This document shows positions 27,300 through 35,712 of a stretch of DNA of 64,000 bases, one piece after another. How positions within the stretch are numbered: the stretch's first letter is position 1; the number at the start of each line of letters is the position of its first letter. Under the pieces are notes generated by a model. The model was not told the DNA's origin. It saw nothing but the letters and a program-made list of their open reading frames with translations, and made no database searches. The position numbers were made by a program, and so were the translations under genes. Source of the stretch: Pseudomonas sp. MRSN 12121 (GTDB lineage: Bacteria; Pseudomonadota; Gammaproteobacteria; Pseudomonadales; Pseudomonadaceae); contig NZ_CP010892.1 of NCBI RefSeq assembly GCF_000931465.1, forward strand, positions 4,735,388 to 4,799,387. Direction: 5' to 3'.

Positions 27300-28241
27300 C
27301 TACTCCTCGTTTTCAATGGTTAGTTGCGCACCGGACGGTTGTTCGTAATAACGCTGCAAGGCGTCCAGGCGCGCACGGATAAACGGTTGAAGCAAACGGC
27401 GTAACACCAGGGAAATAGGCAGAACCGTCAAGATGACCAGTAATAGATAAACGATGAACAAGCACAGCAAGAGTCGCCGCAACCATTGTCCATGTTTGCC
27501 GAAACGGCAGATAAGTCCCGACCAGAACCTGAAGCCTCGATAAGCCGCACGCTCGCTGAGTATCAATCCGGGGTTGACGGGCGCCGCCCCCAGCCCAGCC
27601 AGCATCGGCCCTTCGGCTTTCTCTTTGTTGGCATACAGGGCGGCATTCAATGCCCGCCCGAACCGTGCGGCGCCCTGCACATCCTCGGCGCTGACCCCGG
27701 CCGGGGGCAGGCCCATGAAAGATGCGCGGCTGCCGGTGAACATCCAGCGCGGCGTGGTGATCAGGGTGGCGAAGGTGTTGGCGCGGTCGGTCAGCACCAC
27801 GTTGTCGCGCAGCGTCGCGCCGGCCTCGTCCAGCAGGCGCTTGACCACCTCCTGGGCCATCAGCCACATGTTGCGGCAGGCGATCACCGTGACCACCGGG
27901 CGCCCGGCCAGCAAGCGCTTGCCCTCCTCGCTCTGGAGAAACGCGGTGATCAGCGGCGATGGCGACAGGTACCAGACCTGATACGCCAGGATCACCAGGT
28001 CGAAGGGCCCCGGATGGTCGGTGTGCACCGGCTCGATGGCCGGCGGACGCAACTGCACGGTCTCGGGAAACACGTCGAAGAACTTGCCCACCGGCCACGG
28101 GAACGGATAGGCGACGCGGGGCTTGAGCACCACTTCATGGACCTGGATTTCCTGCGCCGAACGCGGGGGCGCGACCAGGCTCTCGACCACCTCGCTCAAC
28201 TGACCGCTTTGCGAATAACGAACCACCAGAACATGTTTCAT
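27300..28241 (-). CDS. darA: Dialkylresorcinol condensing enzyme DarA
   Basis: A 313-residue protein. It starts MKHVLVVRYSQSGQL, a flavodoxin/NAD(P)H-oxidoreductase-like Rossmann beginning that is typical of DarA, and ends with one strong membrane helix (LLLCLFIVYLLLVILTVLP, near residues 255-275) and a basic tail, so it may be membrane-anchored. First gene of darABC. The known product family is the antifungal 2-hexyl-5-propylresorcinol and related dialkylresorcinols. The AraC regulators darS and darR known from P. chlororaphis are not in this window. The 5' region holds a lux-box palindrome at 28564-28583, leaving a leader of roughly 290 nt. Confidence 0.88.
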   Translation of the reverse strand: MKHVLVVRYSQSGQLSEVVESLVAPPRSAQEIQVHEVVLKPRVAYPFPWPVGKFFDVFPETVQLRPPAIEPVHTDHPGPFDLVILAYQVWYLSPSPLITAFLQSEEGKRLLAGRPVVTVIACRNMWLMAQEVVKRLLDEAGATLRDNVVLTDRANTFATLITTPRWMFTGSRASFMGLPPAGVSAEDVQGAARFGRALNAALYANKEKAEGPMLAGLGAAPVNPGLILSERAAYRGFRFWSGLICRFGKHGQWLRRLLLCLFIVYLLLVILTVLPISLVLRRLLQPFIRARLDALQRYYEQPSGAQLTIENEE

Positions 28242-28775
28242 AAATACGGGGACCTTTTGCTTTACAACCACAAAGGCACGCCAGAGATCATTGACGATGA
28301 ACTTCGGCATGGATGTCGGTTTTTATATTTGCGGGCACGATAAAAAGCGCGCACTGCCTTGTTGCAAGTCGAACGTAAAAACAAAAGAGGATGAACGACG
28401 AAATGGCAATCGCCGGAACAACGACCTGATAATCAATCGAAACCGGAAAACGCCCCCGCTTTTCATTACAGTTTCATTACATCCTTGCTGGACAATAAAG
28501 AACCGTTAATGGGAAGGGACGCGTCTTCTGGCTGAAACTCTATCTGCAACAGGGCGCTTGTAAACCTACCAACTCTGGTAGGGATTTGTGCTCTATCCAG
28601 AAGCCGGCTTACATGCTCTTATCGGAACTTTTTTTGCAGGTGGGAAACTTCATTCGGTACTGGCTAATGGCCCTTATCCAACTAATTACCATTACACTCG
28701 ACATACTATCCTGATGGCATCGTGGCGCCCGCACTTTCGACGAGGGCATAGCCAGCCGACACTTTTTCACGGGCG
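28242..28775. other. AT-richer regulatory gap upstream of darA
   Basis: A 534-bp stretch with no convincing gene. Reading frames here lack ribosome sites and pseudomonad codon use. Base composition drops clearly below the window average. It contains the lux-box palindrome and, about 20 bp from it toward darA, a TAGAGT -10-like hexamer, so the dar promoter probably lies near 28530-28585. Confidence 0.6.
28564..28583. promoter_or_regulatory. lux-box palindrome (LuxR-type quorum-sensing site) upstream of darA
   Basis: The 20-bp site begins ACCTACCAAC and ends TCTGGTAGGG. The outer CCTACCA/TGGTAGG arms form a perfect 7-bp inverted repeat, and the form CT-N12-AG matches the las/rhl/phz-type box consensus. 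It lies 323 bp before the darA start with a plausible -10 element on the darA side. The only other transcription unit it could serve would run toward the sRNA, where no gene is seen. Confidence 0.7.
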
Positions 28776-28804
28776 AAAAAAAACCCGCCGAAGCGGGTTT
28801 TTTT
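28776..28804. terminator. Strong bidirectional intrinsic terminator
   Basis: CCCGC-CGAA-GCGGG flanked by runs of A on one side and T on the other. On the minus strand it ends the Rsm-type small RNA directly upstream, and it isolates that RNA from the dar promoter region. Confidence 0.92.
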
Positions 28805-28890
28805 CAAGACCATTCACGACTCCCTGTCGCTGCAATCCTTGCAATGGTCGGTCTTCCATGACCCTGAGCGCATCCTGCGCTGCAGTGGGT
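28776..28890 (-). ncRNA. Rsm-type small RNA (CsrA/RsmA-sequestering)
   Basis: Read on the minus strand, four hairpins carry GGA in their loops: GCGCA-GGA-TGCGC, GGTC-ATGGAA-GACC, GCAA-GGA-TTGC and CGAC-AGGGA-GTCG. The last two sit inside a closing stem GACCATT/AATGGTC, and an intrinsic terminator follows. Repeated GGA loops are the binding sites of RsmA/RsmE, and RsmX, RsmY and RsmZ have this architecture and a size near 115-130 nt. A -10-like TAATCT at 28897-28902 puts the 5' end near 28890. A TGTAAG half of the GacA activator palindrome lies 45 bp further upstream (28947-28952); the other half is poor. The RNA should sequester RsmA/RsmE and free translation of secondary-metabolite genes. 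Which of RsmX, Y or Z it is cannot be settled here. Confidence 0.82.
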
Positions 28891-28988
28891 AGGTGAAGAT
28901 TAAGCCTGTCGCGTAATCGGCAACAGTCGAGATAGCTGGCAGCGCGTGTAAGCCTTTTGCCATAGACCGACTTCCGTAGACCCTTAGG

Positions 28989-29810
28989 TCACGCGACGCC
29001 CTGGCCCGCGCCTTCCAGGGCATGAATGGCCAACTCCGCCACTTGCAGTTCGTGCTCCGCGCTGCTGACGTCGCCGTCCTCCAGGAACCACGCGGCGGAC
29101 AACCCGGTATAGGCCAACACCCATTGCAGCAGGCGCTTGCGCTCCAGCCCCGCGGCATGGGCGATGACGTCGACCTGGCGGGTGAAGCGCCGCGGGTCGC
29201 CGCTGGTCGGCAGCTCCGGGTTGCAGATCAGGTTGGCGTAGTCGAAACCGCGCTCGCCCATGACCCGCTTGGGGTCGATCACCAGCCAGCCGCGCTGCTC
29301 GAAATCCAGCACATTGTCATGGTGGATATCGCCGTGCAGCACCACCTGTTCCCTGGGGCTCGCCAGCAGTTCATCGGCAGTGGCCAGGCTGCGCCGGAAC
29401 ACCCCGCCCTCGCGTCGGGCGGCCGGGCGCAGGGCCGCGAACCATTGCGGCAAGCCCAGCAACGCCGGCAAGGGCGCCAGGCGTGGCGCATGCAGGCGCG
29501 CCAGGCTGGCGCAGACGATCCGGCTGACCTCGTCGTCTTCACCGGCCAGCGCCATCTGCATCAGCGAGCGCTGGCCCATGGCGCGCTCCATCAACAGGGC
29601 ATCGCCCTGCTGGGCATAGACCCGCGCCGCGCCCTCCCCGTCCCACCAGGCCATCAGGCGGTTGCCGTGTTTTTCCTCGTCGTCGAGGGCGATCTTGAGC
29701 ATGGCCGGAGCGTCGTTCTCCAGGCGCACGGGCAGCAAGTGGCTGCCGGGGGTGACGATAGGCGCGCCATCGACCCGCAGGTCCCAGCGTTTCAGGTAAG
29801 GCTCGAACAT
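28989..29810 (-). CDS. Aminoglycoside phosphotransferase (APH(6)-like) family kinase
   Basis: A 273-residue kinase-fold protein. The catalytic loop reads VVLHGDIHHDNVLDF and the metal-binding segment WLVIDPKRVMGERGFDYANL, as in streptomycin 6-kinases. The N-lobe has MLKIALDDEEKHGNRLMAWW. Chromosomal members often have unknown small-molecule substrates, so the name does not prove resistance. It follows an ArsR gene by 15 nt and an AHSA1 gene, forming a three-gene minus-strand unit. Confidence 0.85.
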   Translation of the reverse strand: MFEPYLKRWDLRVDGAPIVTPGSHLLPVRLENDAPAMLKIALDDEEKHGNRLMAWWDGEGAARVYAQQGDALLMERAMGQRSLMQMALAGEDDEVSRIVCASLARLHAPRLAPLPALLGLPQWFAALRPAARREGGVFRRSLATADELLASPREQVVLHGDIHHDNVLDFEQRGWLVIDPKRVMGERGFDYANLICNPELPTSGDPRRFTRQVDVIAHAAGLERKRLLQWVLAYTGLSAAWFLEDGDVSSAEHELQVAELAIHALEGAGQGVA

Positions 29811-29825
29811 CCGTGATGATTTCCG

Positions 29826-30185
29826 TTATGACTCGACAAAGGCCTGCAACTGGCCCAGCGCATGATCCCACTGCTGGCTGATGACCTCCAGCGAACGCCG
29901 GGCCTCCACCAGCCGCGCCGGCTCGAAGGCCCACAGGCGCTCGCGCCCCAGCTTGGCGTCGCGTACCAGGCCGGCCTGCGCCAGCACCCGCAAGTGTTTG
30001 GTCACCGCCTGGCGGCTGATGGCGGTGCCCAGGGTCAGCTGGCTGATCGACAGCGCGCCGCCGCCACACAAAATGGCGACGAGCCGTAGACGGGTCTCGT
30101 CGCCCAGTGCCGCGAAGATCATCGCCGGGCTGTCCGGCGAGGCCGCCACCGCTAACGGGGCGTTGGCATGGCTGTCAGGGGCCAA
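29826..30185 (-). CDS. ArsR-family winged-helix regulator
   Basis: A 119-residue regulator with the ArsR core: FAALGDETRLRLVAILCGGGALS, then a recognition helix ISRQAVTKHLRVLAQAGLV. No paired metal-binding cysteines are seen, so it is of the metal-independent kind often paired with AHSA1 proteins. It overlaps the AHSA1 gene by 11 nt and probably autoregulates the three-gene operon. Confidence 0.9.
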   Translation of the reverse strand: MAPDSHANAPLAVAASPDSPAMIFAALGDETRLRLVAILCGGGALSISQLTLGTAISRQAVTKHLRVLAQAGLVRDAKLGRERLWAFEPARLVEARRSLEVISQQWDHALGQLQAFVES

Positions 30186-30630
30186 GGTAGTTCTCGATAT
30201 TGCTCATCTGTTCATCCCAGCCGCGGCTGTTCATGCGAAACGCCTTGAGCCGCCGCTCCGGTGGAATGCCGTCGAAGCCCGATTCGACCACCCGCAGCAA
30301 GGTGCCGCCGTCCAGGTCTTCGAGTTCGAATTGCACCAGGGTGCTGGGCTCGCTTGAATAATCGACGCCCGGCTCCACCGCGTAAGGGTGCCAGCTGAAC
30401 GCGAACAGGCGCTCGGGCTCCAGCCGCTCGACCTGGACGTCCCAGACCAGGTGTTCGTAGCCCGGGTAGGTAATCTGCCCGCGGGTGCGTTGCCCGACGA
30501 CAAAACGCTGGCCCGCCAGCGCCACGCCAAACCAGCTGCCGAAGGCCTCGGCATCGCTCAACGCAGCCCAGACCCGGGAACGCGGGGCCTTGAGCAGGAT
30601 CTTTCTTTCGATACGATCTGATGAGTTCAT
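30175..30630 (-). CDS. SRPBCC/AHSA1 domain protein
   Basis: A 151-residue START-like protein: IERKILLKAPRSRVWAALSDAEAFGSWFGV, then a beta-rich cavity and C-terminal helix GWDEQMSNIENYL. The family binds hydrophobic ligands, and ArsR-AHSA1 pairs are common, but the ligand is unknown. First gene of the operon, translationally coupled to the ArsR gene. Confidence 0.88.
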   Translation of the reverse strand: MNSSDRIERKILLKAPRSRVWAALSDAEAFGSWFGVALAGQRFVVGQRTRGQITYPGYEHLVWDVQVERLEPERLFAFSWHPYAVEPGVDYSSEPSTLVQFELEDLDGGTLLRVVESGFDGIPPERRLKAFRMNSRGWDEQMSNIENYLGP

Positions 30631-30788
30631 GGGTCACCTCCAGTGCTACACCCTAGTTCGCCCTCGCCAAAGCGCAACCTTGAAGTTGCACTTTTCGACA
30701 AAGACAGACATGCGGTCATGACAAGCTGACAGAATGCCGGCACCGTGATCCGCTTCAGACCGATCCGTTTTCCATTGCGAGAATCCTG

Positions 30789-31190
30789 ATGAACCCACGC
30801 TTGCTGCTGGCCCTGGCGCCCTTTGTTCTCATCGCCCCGGCCCAGGCCGACGACTGCGCCAATGCCACCACCCAGACCACCATGAACCAGTGCGCCGCCA
30901 AACAGCACGAGGCGGCGGACAAGGAGTTGAACCGGCTCTACCAGCGCATCACCCAACGCCTGAAGGACAACCCGCAGGGCCAGCGGCTGCTGGTCGACGC
31001 CCAGCGCGCCTGGCTGGCCTTCCGGGACACGGAGTGCAAGTTCGCCGCGTCCGGGGTCGCCGGTGGCAGTGTCTATCCGCTGATCTACAGCAACTGCACC
31101 ACCGACCTGACCAAGGCGCGGGTCGAGGCGTTCAAGACCTATCTCAAGTGCCCGGAAGGCGACCTGAGTTGCCCGGTGCCGGGGAATTGA
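30789..31190 (+). CDS. LprI-like (DUF1311) secreted protein
   Basis: A 133-residue precursor with an N-terminal signal peptide (cleavage after APAQA, near residue 21). The mature part has DDCANATTQTTMNQCAAKQHEAADKELNRLY, the LprI pattern of paired cysteines and a helical segment, then QRAWLAFRDTECKF. The family includes a mycobacterial lysozyme inhibitor, but most bacterial members are uncharacterised. Expected to be periplasmic. REP repeats follow its stop. Confidence 0.85.
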   Translation: MNPRLLLALAPFVLIAPAQADDCANATTQTTMNQCAAKQHEAADKELNRLYQRITQRLKDNPQGQRLLVDAQRAWLAFRDTECKFAASGVAGGSVYPLIYSNCTTDLTKARVEAFKTYLKCPEGDLSCPVPGN

Positions 31191-31213
31191 ATCGGCGGTG
31201 GTCTTGAGGTTTT

Positions 31214-31279
31214 TCGCGAGCAAGCTTCGCTCCTACGGGGCGTTCCCCCCCTTCTGTAGGAGCGAAGCTTGCTCGCGAT
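31214..31279. repeat. REPIN with short spacer
   Basis: The left arm tcgcgagcaagcttcgctcc tacgg and right arm tgtaggagcgaagcttgctc gcga are perfect inverted copies about 16 bp apart. It sits between convergent genes and could end both transcripts as a stable hairpin. Confidence 0.9.
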
Positions 31280-31293
31280 AGCGGTAGCAGCAC

Positions 31294-32418
31294 CTAGCGC
31301 ACGAACACCTGGGCCGTGGTGATCGCCATGTCGCCGCCCGGCAGCTTGATGGAGCCGATCTGTTTCAGGCTGTCGGCATCGAACACCGCCACGTCGTTGA
31401 AGGTCCCCGCCAGGTAGATCTTGCTGCCGGCCCGGTTGAAGGAAATGCAGTAGTAGGAGTGCTCCAGGGTGGCGGCCTGGAGCAGTTTCTTCTGCTTGAT
31501 GTCGTACTTGGCCAGGCGGTTGAGCACGCCGAACATCAGGTTCGGGTCCTTGGGCGAGCGCATGCCGCTGAAGTAGATTTCCGTCAGCGGGCCGAAGTCG
31601 GTGGTTTCGCTCTTGCCGGTCTTCAGGTCGATGCTGAACAGGCCGTACAGGTAGTCGGCGGTGGCCGGATCCTGCTTGTGGTCCTTGAATTTCGCCGTGG
31701 TGTAGAGCAACGAGAAATCATGGCGCCAGGTCTGCTGGTTCCACACATAGAGCACGTCCGGCGCACTGTAGTTGGGGCGCTTCCAGTGGCGGCTGGGGAT
31801 CAGCACCTCGAACTTGCCGGTCTTGACGTCGACCTTGTACACATCCGGCCCGGCCACATACAACGAGCCGTCGTCGCCGCTCTGCATGATGGTCAGTTGC
31901 CGCGGCGCCGGGAAGCTGCGCACCGGCCTGGCCTGCAACCCGGCATCGGTGGCGTAGACATCCAGCCGCGGCTGCCGGACCTCATAGCGGTCGTTGAGCA
32001 TCTGTGTCGGGTTGGCCACCGCGTACAGCTCCTTGCCGTCGTGGCTGACGGTGAAGGCGAACATCGAGCGCGCCTTCTCCCCCGGCTGCTGGGTGATGCT
32101 GGCGTGGAACACCTGCTTGCAGCTGTCGAGCTCGACGCCATAGACATCGGCGTAATGGTTGTTCAGCACATAGGCGATCTTGCGGTCCGGTGCCAGTTGC
32201 ACGGTGCCCGGGCCGAAGGCGTCGGGCATGGTGCAGGTCTTGTACAGCGTGTCGCTGGCCAGGTCGATCACGTGCAGGTTGTTCGGGTAATTGGTGGTGA
32301 CCATGTATTCATGGCCGGGGTCGAGGGCCTTGCCGGCCGTATCGTCGGCCAGGGCGCCGAGGGAACAGCCCCCCAGAATCACGGAAGCGGCCAGGCCGCA
32401 GGCATTGTTGCGAAGCAT
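31294..32418 (-). CDS. qhpB: Quinohemoprotein amine dehydrogenase beta subunit
   Basis: A 374-residue precursor: a signal peptide with a lipobox-like LGGCSL, then a seven-bladed beta-propeller of YVTN-type repeats (EYMVTTNYPNNLHVIDLASDT, KIYLAGTFNDVAVFDADSLK). It matches the beta subunit of periplasmic QHNDH, which with the di-heme alpha and the quinone-bearing gamma subunits oxidises primary amines and passes electrons to a cytochrome or azurin. Last gene of qhpADCB, 23 bp after qhpC. Confidence 0.9.
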   Translation of the reverse strand: MLRNNACGLAASVILGGCSLGALADDTAGKALDPGHEYMVTTNYPNNLHVIDLASDTLYKTCTMPDAFGPGTVQLAPDRKIAYVLNNHYADVYGVELDSCKQVFHASITQQPGEKARSMFAFTVSHDGKELYAVANPTQMLNDRYEVRQPRLDVYATDAGLQARPVRSFPAPRQLTIMQSGDDGSLYVAGPDVYKVDVKTGKFEVLIPSRHWKRPNYSAPDVLYVWNQQTWRHDFSLLYTTAKFKDHKQDPATADYLYGLFSIDLKTGKSETTDFGPLTEIYFSGMRSPKDPNLMFGVLNRLAKYDIKQKKLLQAATLEHSYYCISFNRAGSKIYLAGTFNDVAVFDADSLKQIGSIKLPGGDMAITTAQVFVR

Positions 32419-32441
32419 GCTGGAATCCTTCTGCTGACCGG

Positions 32442-32765
32442 TTATTTATCTTTGGGGAACACGGTGCCGAGGTTGCGCCAGTTCTCGTTGGAGGCCTGGG
32501 CATCCTTGTTCCAGTCGGGGTAGGTGCTCATCATGTCCGGCACCTGGGCCGGCCACCAGCAAGGGTCGGAGCAACCGTAGAGGTCGGCCTCCATCGGCTG
32601 GCACAGCGACGACACGCCACCGAAGGCATCGATTTCCCAACCCGGGTCGGTGGTCGAGGCGCAGCCGGCCACGGAACTCATGGCGACCACTTCTTCGATC
32701 CGGTTCTCGTCGGCGGCCTGTTGCAGTTTCTGGGCTTTTTCGTTGATCGGCTTGAGATGCTTCAT
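32442..32765 (-). CDS. qhpC: Quinohemoprotein amine dehydrogenase gamma subunit (CTQ-bearing)
   Basis: A 107-residue precursor. If mature numbering starts at residue 29, Cys7/Glu16, Cys27/Asp33 and Cys41/Asp49 fall exactly where the known gamma subunit has its Cys-to-acid thioether bridges, and Cys37 and Trp43 fall where the cysteine tryptophylquinone cofactor forms (segment LYGCSDPCWWPAQVPD). The first 28 residues are the leader that the protease QhpE removes. The radical-SAM enzyme QhpD, whose stop is 1 nt upstream, makes the bridges. All modified residues are present, so it should be functional. Confidence 0.95.
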   Translation of the reverse strand: MKHLKPINEKAQKLQQAADENRIEEVVAMSSVAGCASTTDPGWEIDAFGGVSSLCQPMEADLYGCSDPCWWPAQVPDMMSTYPDWNKDAQASNENWRNLGTVFPKDK

Positions 32766-32766
32766 G

Positions 32767-34200
32767 TCAGTGAGCCTTGCGCGGAGTGATGTAGCGGCTG
32801 ATGAACGCAGGGTTGTGGGCCATGATCCGGCTGTAGACCTCGATGCCGAAATCCACCCAGTCGCGCATCAGTTCGCAGTAGTGGTACGTCGGGTGCGCCG
32901 GGTCGCCGTAGCGCGCGTAGCTCTCGTGGTAGCAGCCACCGGAACACAGGTTGCGGATGCGGCAACTGGCGCAGCCGGTGCCGGTGCGGTCCAGGCGCTG
33001 GGACAGGAAGTCGTTGAGCTCCACCTGCTTGACCCCGCCGTCGCGCACGTTGCCGAAGGTCGGCAGCGACGAGCCGGTAAAGCGATGGCACAGGTTCAGC
33101 TCGCCCTTGTGGTCCACCGCCAGCATCTTCAATCCGGCGCCGCAGGGCAGGGCCTTCTTGTGGCCTTCGTGGATATCGGTGATCAGCTGGTGCAGGTTGG
33201 AGAAGCCGATATTGCGCTGCTCCAGGGCCGCTTCCAGGTAACGCCGGCCCAGGCGCTTCATGCTGGCGAAGACTTCGACCAGCTCGTCGCCGCTGAGGTT
33301 GAAACTGCTGATATCCCCCGAGGTCACCGGGGCGAAACCGACCTCGGCGAAACCCAACTCGTTGAACAGGTGGTCCCAGATGGTCTCCACGTCGGTGACG
33401 CCGGTGGTCAGGGTCACCCGCGCGCCGACCGGACGGCTGTCGTAGCGCGCCAGCAGCATCTGCGCCTTGCGCCGCACCACGTCATAGGTGCCCTGCCCGC
33501 CCACGGTGATGCGGTTGCGGTCGTGCATCGTCTTCGGCCCGTCGATGCTCACCGACAGCCCGAAGCGATGGGCATTGAGGTAGTCCACCACTTCCTCGGT
33601 GAGCAGCGTGGCGTTGGTGGTCATGACGAATTCGACCCGCTTGCCCGCCGCGGCGAAACGCTGCTCGCAATAGTCGACCATGCGTTCGATCAGCGGCCGG
33701 TTGCTCAGCGGTTCGCCACCGAAGAACACCACGGTGAAGCGCTCTTCGTCGGGGGATTCGCGAAGCAGCATCTCCACCGCGGCGATGGCCGTCTCGACCT
33801 CCATCTTCTTGCCGGCCGAAGGCTTGTCCAGGTCCTCCTTGTAGCAGTAGGTGCAACTCAGGTTGCAGCCGGTGTTGACGTTGAGCACCACGGTGTTGAT
33901 CGCCGTACGCTCGACCCGCTTCAGCGCGATCTCGGGGGTCAGCGGCGAACCGTCGCTGACCAGTTCCAGGGCGATCAGCTCGCGCAGGGTCTGGTGGATG
34001 TCCTCGCCGTCGAAACGTGCGCCGAGGCGCCGCACCAGGTCTTCCGGGGTGCAGCCGGGGCCGCGCAAGGTGTCGATGATGGTGCCGGTCAGCTCGTCGC
34101 TGGCGAACAGCGAACTGCTGGGGATGTGGAACAGCATGCGGTCGGCATCGACCTGCACTTCGTGCAGGTTGCGTTCGACCAGGTTCAAGATAGCGCCCAT
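32767..34200 (-). CDS. qhpD: Radical SAM/SPASM maturase of the amine dehydrogenase gamma subunit
   Basis: A 477-residue enzyme that installs the Cys-to-Asp/Glu thioether crosslinks in QhpC. The radical SAM cluster motif is GCNLSCTYCYKED (Cys112, 116, 119). A C-terminal SPASM region has cysteines in GTGCASCRIRNLCSGGC. The ATG has a strong GGAGG site (CACAGGAGGTTTGCC). The N-terminal 101 residues are duplicated in the chimeric gene just upstream, but this copy is complete. It is 1 nt from qhpC, consistent with coupled production of enzyme and substrate. Confidence 0.94.
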   Translation of the reverse strand: MGAILNLVERNLHEVQVDADRMLFHIPSSSLFASDELTGTIIDTLRGPGCTPEDLVRRLGARFDGEDIHQTLRELIALELVSDGSPLTPEIALKRVERTAINTVVLNVNTGCNLSCTYCYKEDLDKPSAGKKMEVETAIAAVEMLLRESPDEERFTVVFFGGEPLSNRPLIERMVDYCEQRFAAAGKRVEFVMTTNATLLTEEVVDYLNAHRFGLSVSIDGPKTMHDRNRITVGGQGTYDVVRRKAQMLLARYDSRPVGARVTLTTGVTDVETIWDHLFNELGFAEVGFAPVTSGDISSFNLSGDELVEVFASMKRLGRRYLEAALEQRNIGFSNLHQLITDIHEGHKKALPCGAGLKMLAVDHKGELNLCHRFTGSSLPTFGNVRDGGVKQVELNDFLSQRLDRTGTGCASCRIRNLCSGGCYHESYARYGDPAHPTYHYCELMRDWVDFGIEVYSRIMAHNPAFISRYITPRKAH

Positions 34201-35712
34201 GGCAAACCTCCTGTGCCGGCCCCTGTCTGCGGGGGCCTGCGGTCATTCCGGAAAGGGTGTCTCGGATCGCGAGGCGCGCCTTAGGGGATGGGTGGATTGT
34301 TCCAGCGTTGCACCGTGACGATCAGGTGGCCCTCGCCGGTCAGGGACGTCCCCGCATCGTCGACGGCGGCGATCACCTTGAGGTTGCCGGCATTGTTGGT
34401 GGACATCTTGCGCGCCGGGTTCGGCCCCGCGTCGCCCGGGACGAACACGCCCGCGTCGGCCTGCATCCGGCCGGCGAACTTGACGTCTTCATCTTCCCTG
34501 GCGCGGTCGTCGAAGGCCTCGACCTTCCACTGCGCGGGGAACACGCCGATGCGATACGGCTTGCCGTCGGCCCCCTTACCCCAGGCCTCGGCGTCGAAGC
34601 GGCCCTGGACCTTGGGCGTCGAACCGCCGCCCTCGCCGATCCGCGCCACCGCGAAGGCCGGCACCACCTTGACCGCGTCGATCTTGCGGTAGACCGACAG
34701 GCTCGGGCCCTGCAAGGTGCCGACGCTGACCGTCCGCAGGCCCGGCTCGGCGTTGGCCGCAGCCTTGAGCCTGACCTTGATCCGCTGCGGACTCTGCGAG
34801 ACGATGATCGCCGTACGCTCGACCCGCTTCAGCGCGATCTCGGGGGTCAGCGGCGAACCGTCGCTGACCAGTTCCAGGGCGATCAGCTCGCGCAGGGTCT
34901 GGTGGATGTCCTCGCCGTCGAAACGTGCGCCGAGGCGCCGCACCAGGTCTTCCGGGGTGCAGCCGGGGCCGCGCAAGGTGTCGATGATGGTGCCGGTCAG
35001 CTCGTCGCTGGCGAACAGCGAACTGCTGGGGATGTGGAACAGCATGCGGTCGGCATCGACCTGCACTTCGTGCAGGTTGCGTTCGACCAGGTTCAAGATA
35101 GCGCCCATGGCAAACCTCCTGTGCCGGCCCCTGTCTGCGGGGGCCTGCGGTCATTCCGGAAAGGGTGTCTCGGATCGCGAGGCGCGCCTTAGGGGATGGG
35201 TGGATTGTTCCAGCGTTGCACCGTGACGATCAGGTGGCCCTCGCCGGTCAGGGACGTCCCCGCATCGTCGACGGCGGCGATCACCTTGAGGTTGCCGGCA
35301 TTGTTGGTGGACATCTTGCGCGCCGGGTTCGGCCCCGCGTCGCCCGGGACGAACACGCCCGCGTCGGCCTGCATCCGGCCGGCGAACTTGACGTCTTCAT
35401 CTTCCCTGGCGCGGTCGTCGAAGGCCTCGACCTTCCACTGCGCGGGGAACACGCCGATGCGATACGGCTTGCCGTCGGCCCCCTTACCCCAGGCCTCGGC
35501 GTCGAAGCGGCCCTGGACCTTGGGCGTCGAACCGCCGCCCTCGCCGATCCGCGCCACCGCGAAGGCCGGCACCACCTTGACCGCGTCGATCTTGCGGTAG
35601 ACCGACAGGCTCGGGCCCTGCAAGGTGCCGACGCTGACCGTCCGCAGGCCCGGCTCGGCGTTGGCCGCAGCCTTGAGCCTGACCTTGATCCGCTGCGGAC
35701 TCTGCGAGACGA
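33897..35712. repeat. Perfect 908-bp tandem duplication across qhpA/qhpD
   Basis: Copy 1 is 33897-34804 and copy 2 is 34805-35712, head to tail, with no difference that I can find by eye. Each unit holds the last ~520 bp of qhpA, the qhpA-qhpD gap and the first 304 bp of qhpD. The junction (gagacga to tgatcgc) shows no microhomology. Full-length qhpA and qhpD are preserved on the two sides. Confidence 0.93.
34281..35108 (-). CDS. Chimeric qhpD'-'qhpA product of the tandem duplication
   Basis: A 275-residue reading frame. It begins with QhpD residues 1-101, stops just short of the CxxxCxxC motif, and is then joined in frame to the last ~173 residues of QhpA (from VSQSPQRIKV to NNPPIP). It keeps the intact qhpD ribosome site. 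It has no radical-SAM cluster, haem site or signal peptide, so enzyme activity is unlikely. If translated it could act as a stray QhpD N-terminal domain and interfere with maturation, but that is speculative. It lies inside the operon between qhpA and qhpD. Confidence 0.8.
   Translation of the reverse strand: MGAILNLVERNLHEVQVDADRMLFHIPSSSLFASDELTGTIIDTLRGPGCTPEDLVRRLGARFDGEDIHQTLRELIALELVSDGSPLTPEIALKRVERTAIIVSQSPQRIKVRLKAAANAEPGLRTVSVGTLQGPSLSVYRKIDAVKVVPAFAVARIGEGGGSTPKVQGRFDAEAWGKGADGKPYRIGVFPAQWKVEAFDDRAREDEDVKFAGRMQADAGVFVPGDAGPNPARKMSTNNAGNLKVIAAVDDAGTSLTGEGHLIVTVQRWNNPPIP

Noticed and set aside
28588..28896. 102-residue plus-strand frame over the terminator and sRNA
   Set aside because: It runs through a strong terminator and the Rsm-type hairpins on the opposite strand, lacks a ribosome site and has atypical codons.
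33897..35712. Insertion sequence or transposon as cause of the 908-bp repeat
   Set aside because: The repeat contains only qhp sequence, with no transposase, terminal inverted repeats or target-site pattern.
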